Source: Caprella mutica
Taxonomy: Eukaryota > Arthropoda > Malacostraca > Amphipoda > Caprellidae
Reading direction: 5' to 3'
Assembly: GCA_947561585.1 (NCBI GenBank)
Contig: CANNZV010000129.1
Span: forward strand, 124,001-188,000
Length of the DNA stretch: 64,000 bases
Shown: positions 47,555 through 59,460 of the stretch, in pieces
How the letters are laid out: each line of letters opens with the position of its first letter
Numbering within the stretch: the stretch's first letter is position 1
The notes under the pieces: generated by a model
Databases searched by the model: none
What the model was told of the DNA's origin: nothing
What the model saw: the letters and a program-made list of their open reading frames with translations, nothing else
Position numbers and translations under genes: made by a program

Positions 47555-47855
47555 TAAAGGTAGGTGTTGATGAACAGTAGTCGCTAACTAGGTAGGTAGG
47601 TATTAATAAAAACTTGTAGGTAACTAAGAAGGTATTGATAAACACTGGTAGGTAACTAGGTAGCTATTTAATTGATAAAAACAAGTATGTAACTAGGTAG
47701 CTCTTAATTGATAAAGACTAGTATGTAACTAGGTTGGTATTGATAAAGACTAGTATGTAACTAGTTAGGTATTGATAAACTCTACTATGTTACTAGGTAT
47801 ATATGGATAAAGATTAATAATTAACTAGGTGGGTATTGATAAATGTTAATAGATA
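47555..47855. repeat. Irregular taggtaactaggtaggtattgat repeat, block 2
   Basis: Continuation of block 1 with more diverged units (aactaggtagctcttaattg, gataaagactagtatgtaac). Confidence 0.65.
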
Positions 47856-47940
47856 ACTACATATAACATTATTCATATTTCTAACATATTTATTCAAAAA
47901 AAGATACAAAATCAATAGAATATTAAATTATGTTCATTTA

Positions 47941-49043
47941 CAAGGTGTCCCAAAAAACTGATACCCAAATTTCGATGGCTGTAATTCAAAAACTAATGAA
48001 TTTATGAAAAATTGGTAGATCACATTTTGTTCTTCAACATTTTTACTATCTCGGTAGAAAATTTTAGATGAATCGAAACAACTATTTTCTTTAATCAGTA
48101 TTTTTAGTGACCGATACTAAAAACCTGTTTGCGCACTTTTAGTAAAATACTTATTTCATAGTTCGAATTGTTCAAGTAGCACTTGCAGAAAATTTACAAA
48201 TCACTGCTATAAAAAGTGGTTAGATGTTAGCTACTAAATCTACATTCAAAAGTGTAACTTGAGATTTGAAATGACTTCCTTACAAGATGCACGAGCGAAA
48301 CAAACTCCTCGATACCGATCTTCATTTGCTGCTGAATTTTACTCAATGTTATTAAAAAAAATGTCCGGTTTGTGGACGATATTGTGATTGACGATGAGAC
48401 CGGTTTTCATTTGAATAGCAAAATAATTAATTATAACGTTCGTGCATATACACCGAAGAGCAAACATCCTACTTTCAACTTTAACATAGGAATTTCACGA
48501 AAGAAATTATCAGTGCGGATGTGACTTAGTGGCAATGGCCGGGTAGTCGGTCCTTTTTAACAAAAAACTTAAATGGAGTTGAATACCTTATTCCATTATA
48601 TTACAGGATCGTCCAACAACTATGAGAAACAACAGGCATTATCACCTTGAATCATCGTAACGATTCACCAGATAGTTTGAACCGATTATTAGGAGGAATA
48701 GTTTCATTTTTTTTCAGTAACATTTTAATAAACGCTTTTTATTGATATAATAACGTTTTTTAATTAAACAATGTTACTAAACTTGAAAGTTATTAACTTA
48801 TGAACAACATGGTTTAATATCCTAAAATTTGAAGTTAAACAAAAGTGCGCAAACTGATTTTTGATATCGGTCACTAAAAATATAACTTAAAGAAAACGGT
48901 TGAATCGATTCATCTAAAATTGTGTACAGAGATAGAATTAATGATGAGGAACAAAATGCGATTTTTCCAATTTTTTGTAAAATTAATAGTTTTTTGAATT
49001 ACAGTACTTAAAATTTGGGTATCGTTTTTTTTGGGACACCCTG
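47941..49043 (+). mobile_element. mariner-type transposon with about 200-bp inverted repeats (defective)
   Basis: 1103 bp. Ends caaggtgtcccaaaaaactg / (complement) cagggtgtcccaaaaaaaac, TA on both sides. Inverted repeats continue to about 48146 and from about 48841 (shared gtgcgcaaac and gaccgatatc-type blocks). Plus-strand transposase relics from 48390: DDETGFHLNSK, then NGRVVGPFLTKNLNGVEY, as in the catalytic part of mariner/DDE_3 transposases, with stops between. Inactive by eye. It ends about 170 bp from the stop codon of the sulfotransferase gene. Confidence 0.8.
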
Positions 49044-49098
49044 TATAATAACTATATCATAAAGCATATAATCAAAATTCGTAATCCAACTTTTATCA

Positions 49099-49180
49099 TG
49101 CCCTGGGTGGCTGAGTGGATAGCGTCACAGACTTCCAAGGCAACAAGTCTTGCCCCCTCATCTGAAATACATTTGTAGTG
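49099..49180 (+). repeat. tRNA-like sequence, probable SINE head
   Basis: Reads gccctgggtggctgagtgga with a clear A-box (tggctgagtgg), but no B-box (ggttcgaatcc) and no closing acceptor stem follows, so it is not a working tRNA gene. Best explained as part of a tRNA-derived SINE. Confidence 0.45.
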
Positions 49181-49215
49181 AGAACCTCTTAACACGTGGT
49201 AAAAAAAGGTTTTGG

Positions 49216-49498
49216 TTAAATAGGAGGAGATGAAGTGACGGAGAGTTTGGTTCCCTCTACATGATCACTGGCACACTTAACATAAGCATCCCTTTCATAT
49301 TCGTACAGTCTTAAATCCTTGTCATATTTGTAGAGTAATTTTTCGACCAGGTCAACTGTCAGTTCTTTGAAATAATTACAAGAAACCTCTCTTGCTAATA
49401 CACCAGACTTTGCCCTATTGTGCCATCGGGTTTCCAACTGTCCAGTTCTGTTCAGGAACTCAATAAAGTTTTTCGATTCATCTTGCAGGTTTTCGAAT
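49216..49498 (-). CDS. Sulfotransferase exon 6: C-terminus
   Basis: Acceptor attttttcag, phase 2 in. Begins FENLQDESKNFIEFLN and contains YFKELTVDLVEKLLYKYDKD; stop at 49216-49218. The frame runs unbroken for 94 codons including the stop. Confidence 0.85.
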
Positions 49499-52400
49499 CT
49501 GAAAAAATGACAAAGTTTGGACATGAATTCAATTCAATTCAAATTCAACGCTTTTTGAAGCTTCATAACGTGATTCATTTATAACATTTTGGTGGTTGAT
49601 TTTTAAGAATATTCAAAAAGTACAAATAATTATTGAATAGAATAACTTAACTTGCACTGAAATTGTTTTACCGAATGAATTATGTTACATTAACATAACA
49701 TAATTCCATTTCTATTTTGAATTTATATATTTTTCTGCAGCGCATATTAGACTGAAATTTTGGATTTTGAAAATCAATTATTCGATATGTACCCTATATG
49801 GCTATCCGGTAAATTCATCGCAATAAATTCATCACATGGTAAATTCATTGCATGGTAAATTCATCGCGTAGTAAATTCATCGCATGGAAAATTTATCGCA
49901 TGGTAAATTCATCGCATGGTACATTATAAAATTAAATTGATAAACTTAAATAAACTCTTTGCAAATAATTGCGCCGACCTCACCTCATTTTTCACTGGAT
50001 TAGGGTAACTTGTTTGTGCGAATCCGTGCAGTTAGTTTATTTTGAATAATTCGATTTTTAGTAATAGAATGTCATATGATTTTCAAATGTATATCATACA
50101 GTTACTATAAAATATTTAATATGTGGGTAATTGCATTAATTTATTATTTTATTTTTATGAATATTTTTCTTTAATTTAAATTCATATTAATTCTCAAATT
50201 ACGTATTTGGGAAGCTACTCATGGTTTGAACAACAACATAACTGTAAATGCTACACCTCATTGAAAATATGATCAGCAAAGCATAATTGCCTCAGTAAAT
50301 GGGAACCAGGTTTTTCAAATTTAAGAGGTATTTATAACAATTTATCTTTTTAAAATTAATTTAGATTTATTTTTTCTGCAGTTGAAACGATAGAATATCA
50401 TTTTTAATATTAACGGTTTGCTTGGACCCCGAACGCCCAAAGACCATTAAATTATTTGCCCATTTTTTCAAAATCTACTGTATTAATTTAATTAAAGACA
50501 ATTGCTACTGTAATAACTAGGGATGTGACAATATGCATTTTGCATAAAAATATACTCTTGAACATAATTGAAATAAAGAATATTCCTAATATGTAAAATA
50601 TATTCTTGCTATGAAAAATATATGTATTTTTAATATAAAATATTCATTCTATGAATAAATAGTATTATTCTTTTAAACTACTATAATTTTTTGTTATGAG
50701 ATAATTCATGTAAGCAACAAATTTCCTAGTTACGTTACCACTATAGTGAACTCCTGCGTAGTGAATGAGTTAAGAAGTGGCCAATAGAAAATAAGAATGT
50801 AGCTATTTTAGATGAAGAGACAATAGAAAATAAAAATGTGGGCATTTAAAGATAGCCGTGACCCACCAAGACATGCAGAAATTATTGGAACATGCAAGTT
50901 GACTTGAAAGTTAATGTGAATTTGTTGAAACCTTTTCACTGTTCAGTGTTCAATATAGAATAGTTTTATAAATTATTATTGCAAAATGTGTTCTCATAAT
51001 CTCATTTTATCCCTACAATTGTTCAATTTTTCTTAGCTCAATGTAACAAAAATCTTTAAAAATTTACCCATTTTATCAACTAAATATTACTGTAACAACT
51101 TTGTCAGACGATGTACACTACACATTGGATCCACATGACATGATTCAAGTTAATACGACTTATTTAAATACTTCAAAGATTTTCATTGCATTGAAACATG
51201 AGATTAGCATTCAAATGTGATTTAACGGCTTTCTAATATATACCTTCTCAAGTATATATCAATCGAATTAAAAAATTATAAACACATTTTTAGAGAATAT
51301 AAACATATTCCAAAGATAATATTGTCACTACCCTATGTAATAACAAAGTAACACTTCTTCATTGTGTCCTCTGCCCAATTTTTTTCTGGGCTCAATTGTT
51401 TTGGGGCCCAATTATCGTAGGCCCAATTATATGGTGCCCAATTGTCGGGGCCCAATTGTCCTATGCCCAATTCTTTGTGCACCCTATTATTTATAACATT
51501 ACAATGTCATTTTTTTTAATCATCTATTATTTACCTTTCTATTATTTCTATTATCTACCTTCCTGTTATATGTCACAGATGATTTACTATATGCGATGAA
51601 TTTACCTGCGATGAAATTACCATGCGATGAATTTACTATGTGTAGAATTTATCACGCGATGAATTTACCACGCGATGAATTTACTGCGATGAATTTACCC
51701 GCGATGAATTTACACTGACACCATGCAGTGAGGAATTTAACAGAAAAAATGTATTCTCAAATGAAATGGTTCATATGTTCAGGAGGGTAGTTTAAACATA
51801 ACGTTGAAGTTTTTTTTTTTTTGAATAAGAGCTTTGAATAATATTTATGTCTACTCGACATAAAGAATAGGGGAGAAAATCTGAACAACTGAACCATTAT
51901 GCACGAATCATAAAACGAAAACCTTCACAGTTCAGTTTAAATTACCCTCTTAAAACAGTAAATAGTTAGTGATAAGTAGGGTCTATAAGCCTTGGTAAAA
52001 ATGTATACTTAAATAATCATAGAACCCAAGAATATCATAGACGAAGCTAAATGAAATGGTGTCTAGTACTATATATATATCGCTGGTTTAGGACGATTCA
52101 ATACTCTTTAATTCTCTCAGTTTGTATAATATTTTCGGGATCAATGATTTTCAAAGAATACTGTTACAGCCCAAGTGATAAACATAATATTTTTCAATTT
52201 TAGAGTAAAGTGAAAGTCTCTCACTTGATGATGAAGTCATAAGTTATTGAACAGGGAGAGCAATGGTCGAAGTAAGGCCTCCAATGCTCATCGTCGTGAG
52301 TTGAGTCAGTGATGAACTGGACGAACTCTTTAAAAGTGGGACCCGCTGGTTTGGTGAATGGATTACCCCTCCTGGATTCTTTTCTCCTGGCACCTTCTTG

Positions 52401-55400
52401 AACAATATTTCCTACTGCTAAAAGCCTCTTTAATCTCTATAAATGGAAGGAGGGATAAAATATAGCGTTATTTCAACAAACTAGTTAAAAGTAAGAAATG
52501 TTATGTTTAAATATGAAGGAAAATTGTAAGTATCAATGATTGAATAATTTCAAAACTCCACTAAATTAAGGTTTTACGATATTAAAAGTTGAATATTTTT
52601 GTTAGCTTCAAGTCAGAGTCGGATAAAAAGTTAAGCTATCACAGTTACTTTACTTCAAAATACATTTTTTGGCAAGATCGGATTTTGTCTTCCAATTATG
52701 ATACAAAGACTGTCAATTTTATTTTTATTTTTTTAGAAACAAAATTTAGAATTCATCAGTGAGAAACTTGAAACTATATATTTTCCACACATTTGGGAAT
52801 AAGTAGTGCGACCAAAATTTCGAAGTTTTGACGCAATTTCAATTTTTTAACACTTGGTATAAATATTATTTCTGTAATCTATTTGAATTCAGACACTATT
52901 ATCTCACCTCCTCTTTATTGAAATCTTTAGGCAGTTGCCTGTATTTTCTGACCATTTTCTCGCCGTAGACTTTGTAGTAGTAAGGATTACTCCCGTTCTC
53001 AAATTTGTCCCTGTAGCAGGACACAACTCGCTCGAAAGGATGTCTCACAATCATGAAGCTGATGGTTTCCTTTAGTAGCTGTGCAATATAGAGAAATATG
53101 CTCAACACCAAATTTGAGTAATTCTCATATTAGATATAATAAAAATTATTTTGAATTATTCAGTTAATTTTTATTGAATATAAGAGTTGAACTGTTAGGG
53201 TTCTTTTATCCTGTGGGGAGGGAGCCTTCTGTCTTTACGCCGTGTTCAGTAAAGACTAGATCTTTGATATGCCTTTTTACTCGGTGAATTTATTAATTTT
53301 AAATTATATATGTTACGGAGTGGCGTATTGGCAGCTTGTTAAAAGCATGTAGGTAGTGCCGGTGTGTTCCGGTATCTCAAGGGGCCTTTACACGGTAAGT
53401 GCTCAGTGACACTGCTCTATGCCACGCCCACTTTGCTACTTGCCCCACCCTCTTTGGCAAAACTTGGTGGTGACCAAGCTATCGCTCTGAGAGCGAACGC
53501 TCACCACAAAGTGCCACTGTCTGTCAGTAGCGATTGCCAGACAATCAACAACCCCTTTCATTGGCCTAGTTGAAGAGCACCCATGCCTATGGAAAATAAA
53601 ATCTAAAGATTATAAAGATGAAACACTAACAGCGTTAGTGTTTAATAGCATATTAGATGCTAACCACGATACTAAAGTGTCAGTGCCCACCAAAGCACAT
53701 TCTGCTCGTGTAAAGGCGCTGAGCTAATTGGTGGGCAGTGTGGTGAAAAAAGTGTGGTGAATAGTGGCACTGACCAGTGCTCGTGTAAAGACCCCTTTAT
53801 TAACGACAATGTAGTACCATCGCATCCACATCCTACGTTGATGAGTGTACTGTGTAGACGTATGGTGTCTGCGTCACTCTGCCTACAACTCTTTGTTTAC
53901 ACTCTTCAGCTTATACTAGACTGTCTTTCTGGTTTATGTACGGTTGCCTTTTGTTGACTCTAAACAATGATTGACACTAGACGGAGAACTGTCGATGTAT
54001 CTAAGCTGTCTGAGGAGAATAAGCTGGTTTTGGATCTACTAATGACTAAACTGAACGAGTCTGTTCAAGAAATAGTGAGTAAGATTGACGAAAAAGATCG
54101 TAGGGTAGCTATGTTGGAGCAGGAGGTTGCTTCCATTAGAAAGGAAAATGAGGAATTGAGGGGGAGACGTATGATACTCATCTCAATACTATAGGAATGT
54201 TAAAGAAGAAAGTAATTAGAATTATAACGGGAAGTGAGTTTTTAGCGCACACCAATCCCCTTTTTGTTCGTACTAATACACTGAAGGTGCGTGATGTTCA
54301 TAAATTTCTACTTGGCGTCTACATGTATAAAAACTTATCCTCATTTAGGCTCCCTGATCATCATCATTATAGAACTAGACAGGCTAGGCTAATGATCCAG
54401 TTGTTCATTATCCCAGACTCACACTGTCAAGACATAGTATTAGTTTTGGTGGTCCGAAATTTTGGAATGCATTGCCACCTCAAATAAAGAACTCTCCTTC
54501 AGTTGCAATATTTAAACGATCATTGAAGAGTTATCTGATTGACCAATATGTTGAAATATAATAGCCTCGAAAATATGTATTTAGATATGTTTTTGCGATT
54601 ACTGGAATGTATTTTTTTGTAGTTTCTCATATAGGCGAACATATTAATTATAAAACTGTATGTACATATTAACACTCATACTTGTGTTCCATCTATCCTT
54701 TATCCATTTAACATTTATTTATCCTAGCCTTGTTTTCTCATATTCATTTACCGTTTATCCATTTAACATGCATCTTTAATAGCTTTATTTTTTAATATTC
54801 ATTTACTCTTTATCCATTTAACATGCATCTATAATAGCCTTATTTTTTAATATTCAATTACTCTTTATCCATTTAACATTTAATTATCCTAGCTTTATTT
54901 TTCATATTACCAATAGTATTCAAACTTGCCCGAAAAGGTCCTGCAATATGCAGGAATTTACAAAAGGGCTTGAATAAGTATACATGTAATACCTACTTTT
55001 AATTCTTTTGATGTGTATTATGTTTCTTTTACTCCTCAATAAATTTGTTTCATTGTTCCATCATCAGAAACGCAGTACTTCTCCCTCTATGTTCCCTGTA
55101 TTTGTGTTAAAACCGTGAGTTTATTATTGAAACATAAAGTCGCAACCTTCAAACTTTAACCCATGTTGTAAGTTCAACTTCTCCATAGGTACTATTAATA
55201 TAGGATTCATTATCATTTTGAGCCTTTGTCTGATTCATTATTTAATTATAATACATATAATTCAAACTATGTGTGTGTTTTTATTAGCCTTAATGAATTT
55301 GACTATCAGAATGAACGGGAAGGTTTGACTATGTGCTAAAAACACATGTCTCATTTATAAACCTATGGTACTTTATTTTTTCCAGCTATTAGTATATATA

Positions 55401-56301
55401 CTTAACTAATATTGACCAAATTTCAAGTAAACATATTGAACATAATTATGAGGAGAAATAAATACGTATGTATATGAGACTTTAGCAACTGAGAGAGCAC
55501 AAATGTGATTGGGTGGAATATGACCCAATCACTGTTGGCGCATGTGTGTCTACTTCGTGGAAATATGGACAGATGTGTGCTTATAGGCCGACAAAACTGT
55601 ATTTTTACGTTGCCACACGTCACCACAGTATAATTAATTTTAATTTTTCAACTTTTAAATACAAAATTATATTTGGTATTTATGTAGGAACAAAGTCAAG
55701 GAAGGCCGGTAAATTTAAAGGAATAAAATGAAAAATTATAAAGTAATTTTAAAAGGATGTGCCTTGAAAACACACGTCAAAATAATTAATGTTTACCTTA
55801 TTCTTTTGGTGCGATATTTGATTGGATGCTTTTAAACGAACTGAAGAAATCAATGATAATTAATGACAAGTAACGTAAACAGTAAATTGAACAATTAATT
55901 ATTCTTCCTAGGGAGAATCGTAACCCATGTAATTAAATGGCTGCGCGGCACTAACTAATAACCACGCTACCATCTGATTGAAAGAATCTGATTGTTGGAA
56001 ATAATTTGAATAATAGAAGAAATGACTAATAAAGAGATAAAGAATTTAAGGCTAGAGATAATAGAAAGTAAGGCTAGAGATAGAGGAAAATAAGGAAAGA
56101 GATAGAGAAAAGTAAGGTAAGAGATAGATAAAAGTACGGTAAGAGTTATGGTAAAGTAAGGCAAGATATAGAGAAAAGTAAGGCAAGATATAGATAAAAG
56201 TAAGGCAAGATACAAAGAAAAGTAAGGCAAGATACAGAGGAAAGTAAGGCAAGATATAGATAAAAGTAAGGCAAGATTTTTTGCTTCTTCTGGCAGGGGG
56301 C

Positions 56302-56335
<34 letters not shown>

Positions 56336-59114
56336 ATACAAAGAGAAGTAAGGCAAGGTACAGAGGAAAGTAAGGCAAGAGATAGGGTAAAGTAAGACGG
56401 GAGTTAGGGTAAAGTAAGACAAAAGATAGAATTAAGGAAGGCTGAACTTACAGAAAGACTCGATCCCATAGTAAGTTTGGGGAGAATCTTTCTGAGGACA
56501 TCCTGGCTGTTAGGGACTTGTTCCCCCTTTTTGGTGAGACCTCTCAGCTGTATCAGGTTCATTGACCAGGATGTACTGGCTGATTTGAAGACAGGACAGA
56601 AGGTGAGGTGGTCTGGTCTGAGAAAACATTTTATTATGAGAAAGTAAAGAGATTTTTGATTAAAAAAACAGACTTTAACCGAGTTAAAAATGAAACTACA
56701 ATTCTATTGATTCAAAATGAGAAAAGAGTCACTGTGATGATGTACTATCAGAGAAAAGAGTCACTGTGGTGATGTACTATCAGAGAAAAGAGTCACTGTG
56801 ATGATGTACTATCAGAGAATAGAGTCACTGTGATGATGTACTATCAGAGAAAAGAGTCACTGTGATGATATACTGTCAGAGGAAAGAGTCACTGTGATGA
56901 TGTACTATCAGAGAAAAGAGTCACTGTGATGATGTACTATCAGAGAATAGAGTCACTGTGATGATGTACTATCAGAGAAAAGAGTCACTGTGATGAGGTA
57001 CTATCAGAGAAAAGAGTCACTGTGATGATGTACTATCAGAGAAAAGAGTCACTGTGATGATGTACTATCACTTATCAGAGAAAAGAGTCACAGTGATGAT
57101 ATACTATCAAATGTGATATATTATCCAGACATTCTTTTGTTTCACTGCAGCTTATTTCTTACTTGTCAAATATGAGGTTTCTATAGGACACTAATTTTCG
57201 TTTTCGAACAGAGATTTCGGAACAGACTTTCGCTAAGTACATTTTACGTCTTTTCTGTTCTGATAGGAAAGTTGCCATTTCCTGAAACGAATAAATAGAT
57301 TAGGAGTGAACCTCCTTATAATAGTCCATAGGGAATATTATTTGCCCCAATATTAATGAAATGATATAATGAAAGTTACATAATAATTATTTTATAAATT
57401 TTTCTTACATGTTCAAATAGGAGAACCTGTGCATTCGAGTGTCTAATAATGTAATTTTTTTATTTAATTTGTTTTATTTCTATTTCTTTAGTTCTTTCCA
57501 TTCCATCTTTTACATTTACTGTAGCTAATTAATTATTCGAAAATAAATAATGAATCCCCATGATTGCAAGGGTTTCCTGAATCTACAAGGGAATTGGAAC
57601 AACATTTTATGATTATATAATTTCTCTATTGGTGAGATTCACGCATGAGAATACACAGATTGGTTGTTCGAAATATTTTTGAAATACATTACACAATTGA
57701 ACCTTCGAACCAAACGTGCTACAAATTTACACAATAATTAATGAGGCAAGCTAGAACTAATATACTCTTACACTCACAGGAAACGATCGAAGGCTTTCGG
57801 CCATGCGGTCAAGGGATATCTCTTCAAACCAGGTTATTCACAACAACACTAATATCAATGACCAATATCTTATAGTGAAGGATAACCAGTAACTAACTCT
57901 TCCTATAACTTCTGTTACCTCATTCCTTCTAAATCTCCACCAACTTTATTGGAGTACCCAACCTTATCACTCAATTCTTCAATTTAATTGGATTCTCCAA
58001 AACTCCATGGGTGTGACTTTTTTCTAATTCAGCCAATAGAGAACTATACATATTCAAATGTCCAATTCTTCTCCAAAAAACTGTTACGAAGCTCTGTTTT
58101 AAAGTATTTCCTAATTTATTGAGCTAAACATTAACTATTTTCTAGTGAAAGTTAAACGTTACCTTATCAAGTTATCACCAATAATTCTTCTTGGGAATCT
58201 ACTCATCTATTTTAATACTAAACAATATTCATGAAGCATATAGCCTGACCCTTAGTTTGAAAGCCAGAGAAACCTTTTTACAAACCAAATAACCGAAGAC
58301 TCAATAATCCTAAATATTTATCTTTAGAATATTAGTCCTCAATTTTAGATAAATGTTTAAATATATATATAGGTCGCATATATAGATCTTATAAAAACCG
58401 TCTGATAACTCGGGACCACCATAACAGCTATTCTCAAGGATTTATACTCACCGTATTGTCTCCGAATAATAGTGCTCTGTTCCACAAGTTGTGTGGCTCG
58501 TAGCCATCTTCTGGCTGATGTTTTCCTTCCAATTTCTTGGTTTTGGTCAACTTGTCTCTCAGGTTATCCACGAAACCATGTGGTGTAGCGGACTTTTCTG
58601 ATTCTTTTATCAATACTGAATTAGAACAAAAACATTAACACAATCAGAAAACTTTAAATAATTGATTCGAGATGTATATAATGATAAATTAATAATAGAT
58701 TATAGTAGATATATTATCTGTAATAAAGCTATTGGTTGGTATTCAATATCTGCTCCTCCAATACCCGTTTACCAAATACCTAATCCATTACTTAATATAA
58801 TAGATTGCCCAATTCATTACACAGACGTAAAAAGATATTACAAAACATAATAAAAATGTATTATACAATACCTCACCGAATACCTTACCTATGGTATCCT
58901 CAACCTCTTTCTGCCTGCTGTTACTCTGGGAGTTATTCTTCGAGGTGACGTATTTGTCCAGTAACCGCTCTATTACCCTTTGGTAATATTCATTGTTATT
59001 CTGAAGGTTACTGATGATGTATAAGGTGAAGAAGAGCACCAAGGTAAAGGTGAGGAGAAGTAATTTACCTCTGAAGTGCATCTTCACAAGTCTGAAAAGG
59101 AAGAACTTGCTCAT
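49216..59114 (-). CDS. Carbohydrate sulfotransferase (HNK-1ST / CHST family), six exons, complete
   Basis: Golgi type II membrane enzyme that transfers sulfate from PAPS to a glycan; acceptor unknown. Exons, minus strand: 59114-58889, 58615-58448, 56612-56452, 53078-52908, 52436-52225, 49498-49216, giving 406 residues with every phase closed. Cytoplasmic end MSKFFLFRLVKMHFRGK, membrane anchor about residues 18-35, stem with NNS, 5'-phosphosulfate motif FCPVFKSASTSW (about 136-147), 3'-phosphate motif RHPFERVVSCYRDKF (197-211), then PTFKEFVQFITD and HCSPCSITYDFI, as in the Sulfotransfer_2 family, and the family's closing Y-K-x-D-L-R-L-Y-E-Y segment. The exon 2/3 junction needs a gtataa donor, because the nearby gtgagt would break the frame. 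Introns contain a LINE relic, MITEs, a foldback-like element and minisatellites. Confidence 0.88.
49806..51715. mobile_element. Foldback-like element with tandem-repeat inverted ends
   Basis: At 49806-49921 there are about seven copies of ggtaaattcatcgcat; at 51591-51715 about seven copies of the complementary gcgatgaatttacc. The two arrays face each other, as in foldback-type transposons. The 1.7 kb between contains the nested hAT-type element and a short cccaattgt/gggcccaatt repeat (51375-51480). It lies wholly within the last sulfotransferase intron. Confidence 0.6.
50518..51336. mobile_element. hAT-type non-autonomous element inside a foldback-like element
   Basis: Starts tagggatgtgacaatatgc and ends gtcactaccctat, flanked by identical gtaataac at 50510-50517 and 51337-51344. 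No transposase frame. Located in the last intron of the sulfotransferase gene. Confidence 0.75.
52225..52436 (-). CDS. Sulfotransferase exon 5
   Basis: Acceptor catttatag, donor gtgaga, phase 0 in and phase 2 out. Encodes NPFTKPAGPTFKEFVQFITD and the HCSPCSITYDFI segment typical of the family. Reading through the donor would give an immediate TGA. Confidence 0.85.
52908..53078 (-). CDS. Sulfotransferase exon 4: 3'-phosphate binding motif
   Basis: Acceptor attgcacag, donor gtgaga, phase 0 in and out, 57 codons. Contains SFMIVRHPFERVVSCYRDKF, the 3'-phosphate binding motif of Golgi sulfotransferases. Confidence 0.87.
53381..53795. mobile_element. MITE with GGGGCCTTTACACG ends
   Basis: Ends ggggcctttacacggtaagt and (complement) ggggtctttacacgagcact, about 415 bp, with gtgctcgtgtaaa-type motifs repeated near the right end. 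Target duplication not clear. In sulfotransferase intron 3, immediately before the LINE relic. Confidence 0.6.
53810..55080 (+). mobile_element. Internally deleted LINE (non-LTR retrotransposon)
   Basis: From ATG 53967 there is a 75-codon frame with a coiled-coil look (KLNESVQEIVSKIDEKDRR, EQEVASIRKENEELRGRR), like LINE ORF1 proteins. It stops at 54194 and is followed at once by the C-terminal end of a reverse-transcriptase ORF: KKVIRIITGS, HTNPLF, VHKFLLGVYMYKN, then after a frameshift GPKFWNALPPQIKNSPS and a stop near 54560. The endonuclease and RT core are absent. A 3' part with about four 65-bp repeats (54700-54905) and an aataaa near 55040 follows. Inserted in sulfotransferase intron 3, in the direction opposite to the gene. 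Clade not determined. Confidence 0.75.
56042..56425. repeat. Minisatellite, about 22-bp unit, interrupted by a poly(A) insert
   Basis: About 15 copies of aaagtaaggcaagatatag-type units. At 56275-56334 the array is broken by ttgcttcttctggcaggggg ccttt followed by about 28 A's, after which units resume. Open frames on the minus strand across it are artefacts of the repeat. Confidence 0.75.
56452..56612 (-). CDS. Sulfotransferase exon 3: 5'-phosphosulfate binding motif
   Basis: Two tandem acceptors (ctcag and ccag, 5 bp apart); the second gives phase 1 in and reads NHLTFCPVFKSASTSW. Donor gtaagt, phase 0 out. A PAPS-binding segment. Confidence 0.8.
56717..57105. repeat. Minisatellite, 32-bp unit, in sulfotransferase intron 2
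   Basis: About twelve copies of a unit with agagtcactgtgatgatgta and ctatcagagaaa. Confidence 0.85.
58448..58615 (-). CDS. Sulfotransferase exon 2: stem region
   Basis: Acceptor taattcag, phase 1 in. Encodes LIKESEKSATPHGF to NLWNRALLFGDNT. Using donor gtataa (exon end 58448) gives phase 1 out and joins in frame to exon 3; the stronger-looking gtgagt (exon end 58452) leaves in phase 0 and does not. Confidence 0.7.
58889..59114 (-). CDS. Sulfotransferase exon 1: cytoplasmic end, membrane anchor, stem
   Basis: Starts at ATG 59114; MHFRGK at codon 12 is a possible alternative start. Hydrophobic LLLLTFTLVLFFTLYIIS anchor. Donor gtaagg, phase 1 out. A cttgcccag acceptor-like sequence sits three bases before the ATG, so a non-coding 5' exon is possible. 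Confidence 0.82.
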
Positions 59115-59354
59115 TGTCTGGGCAAGAATGTTATTTCATTTTTTTATACTATTATTTGATTTGCTATTCAATTTTTGAGAAGTTTAATATTTTGTTTCAT
59201 ATTTTGGCATTCTTTGAAGTTGCCAATTAGGGTGTAATTCAAATTGAAAGGGACAAGATTTATCACGAGGTTAGATCTGCACTTTGGGATAGTTTAGTCG
59301 ATGCTGTTGATGGTGCAGAATCTTGGGCAGAGCCACCCTCTAACTTGAGACACT

Positions 59355-59460
59355 TCCCAGGCAACAAGGATTCATTCAGGGAATATCCCAGGGAAGGAAG
59401 ATTGATAGTTGGAATATCCCTCTATTATTCCAGAAATAAATCTTTGTTGCAAGGGTAGAT
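59355..59460. repeat. Short inverted repeat family with caggcaacaaggatt ends, second copy
   Basis: Left cccaggcaacaaggattcat and right ataaatctttgttgcaaggg face each other over about 105 bp. A related copy with aggcaaaaaggagttattcc is at 11865-11975. Probably a small MITE. Confidence 0.45.

Noticed and set aside
56052..56422. Minus-strand frames of 108 and 151 codons with repeated LTFLYILPYF-type peptides
   Set aside because: They read through a 22-bp minisatellite and a poly(A) insert.
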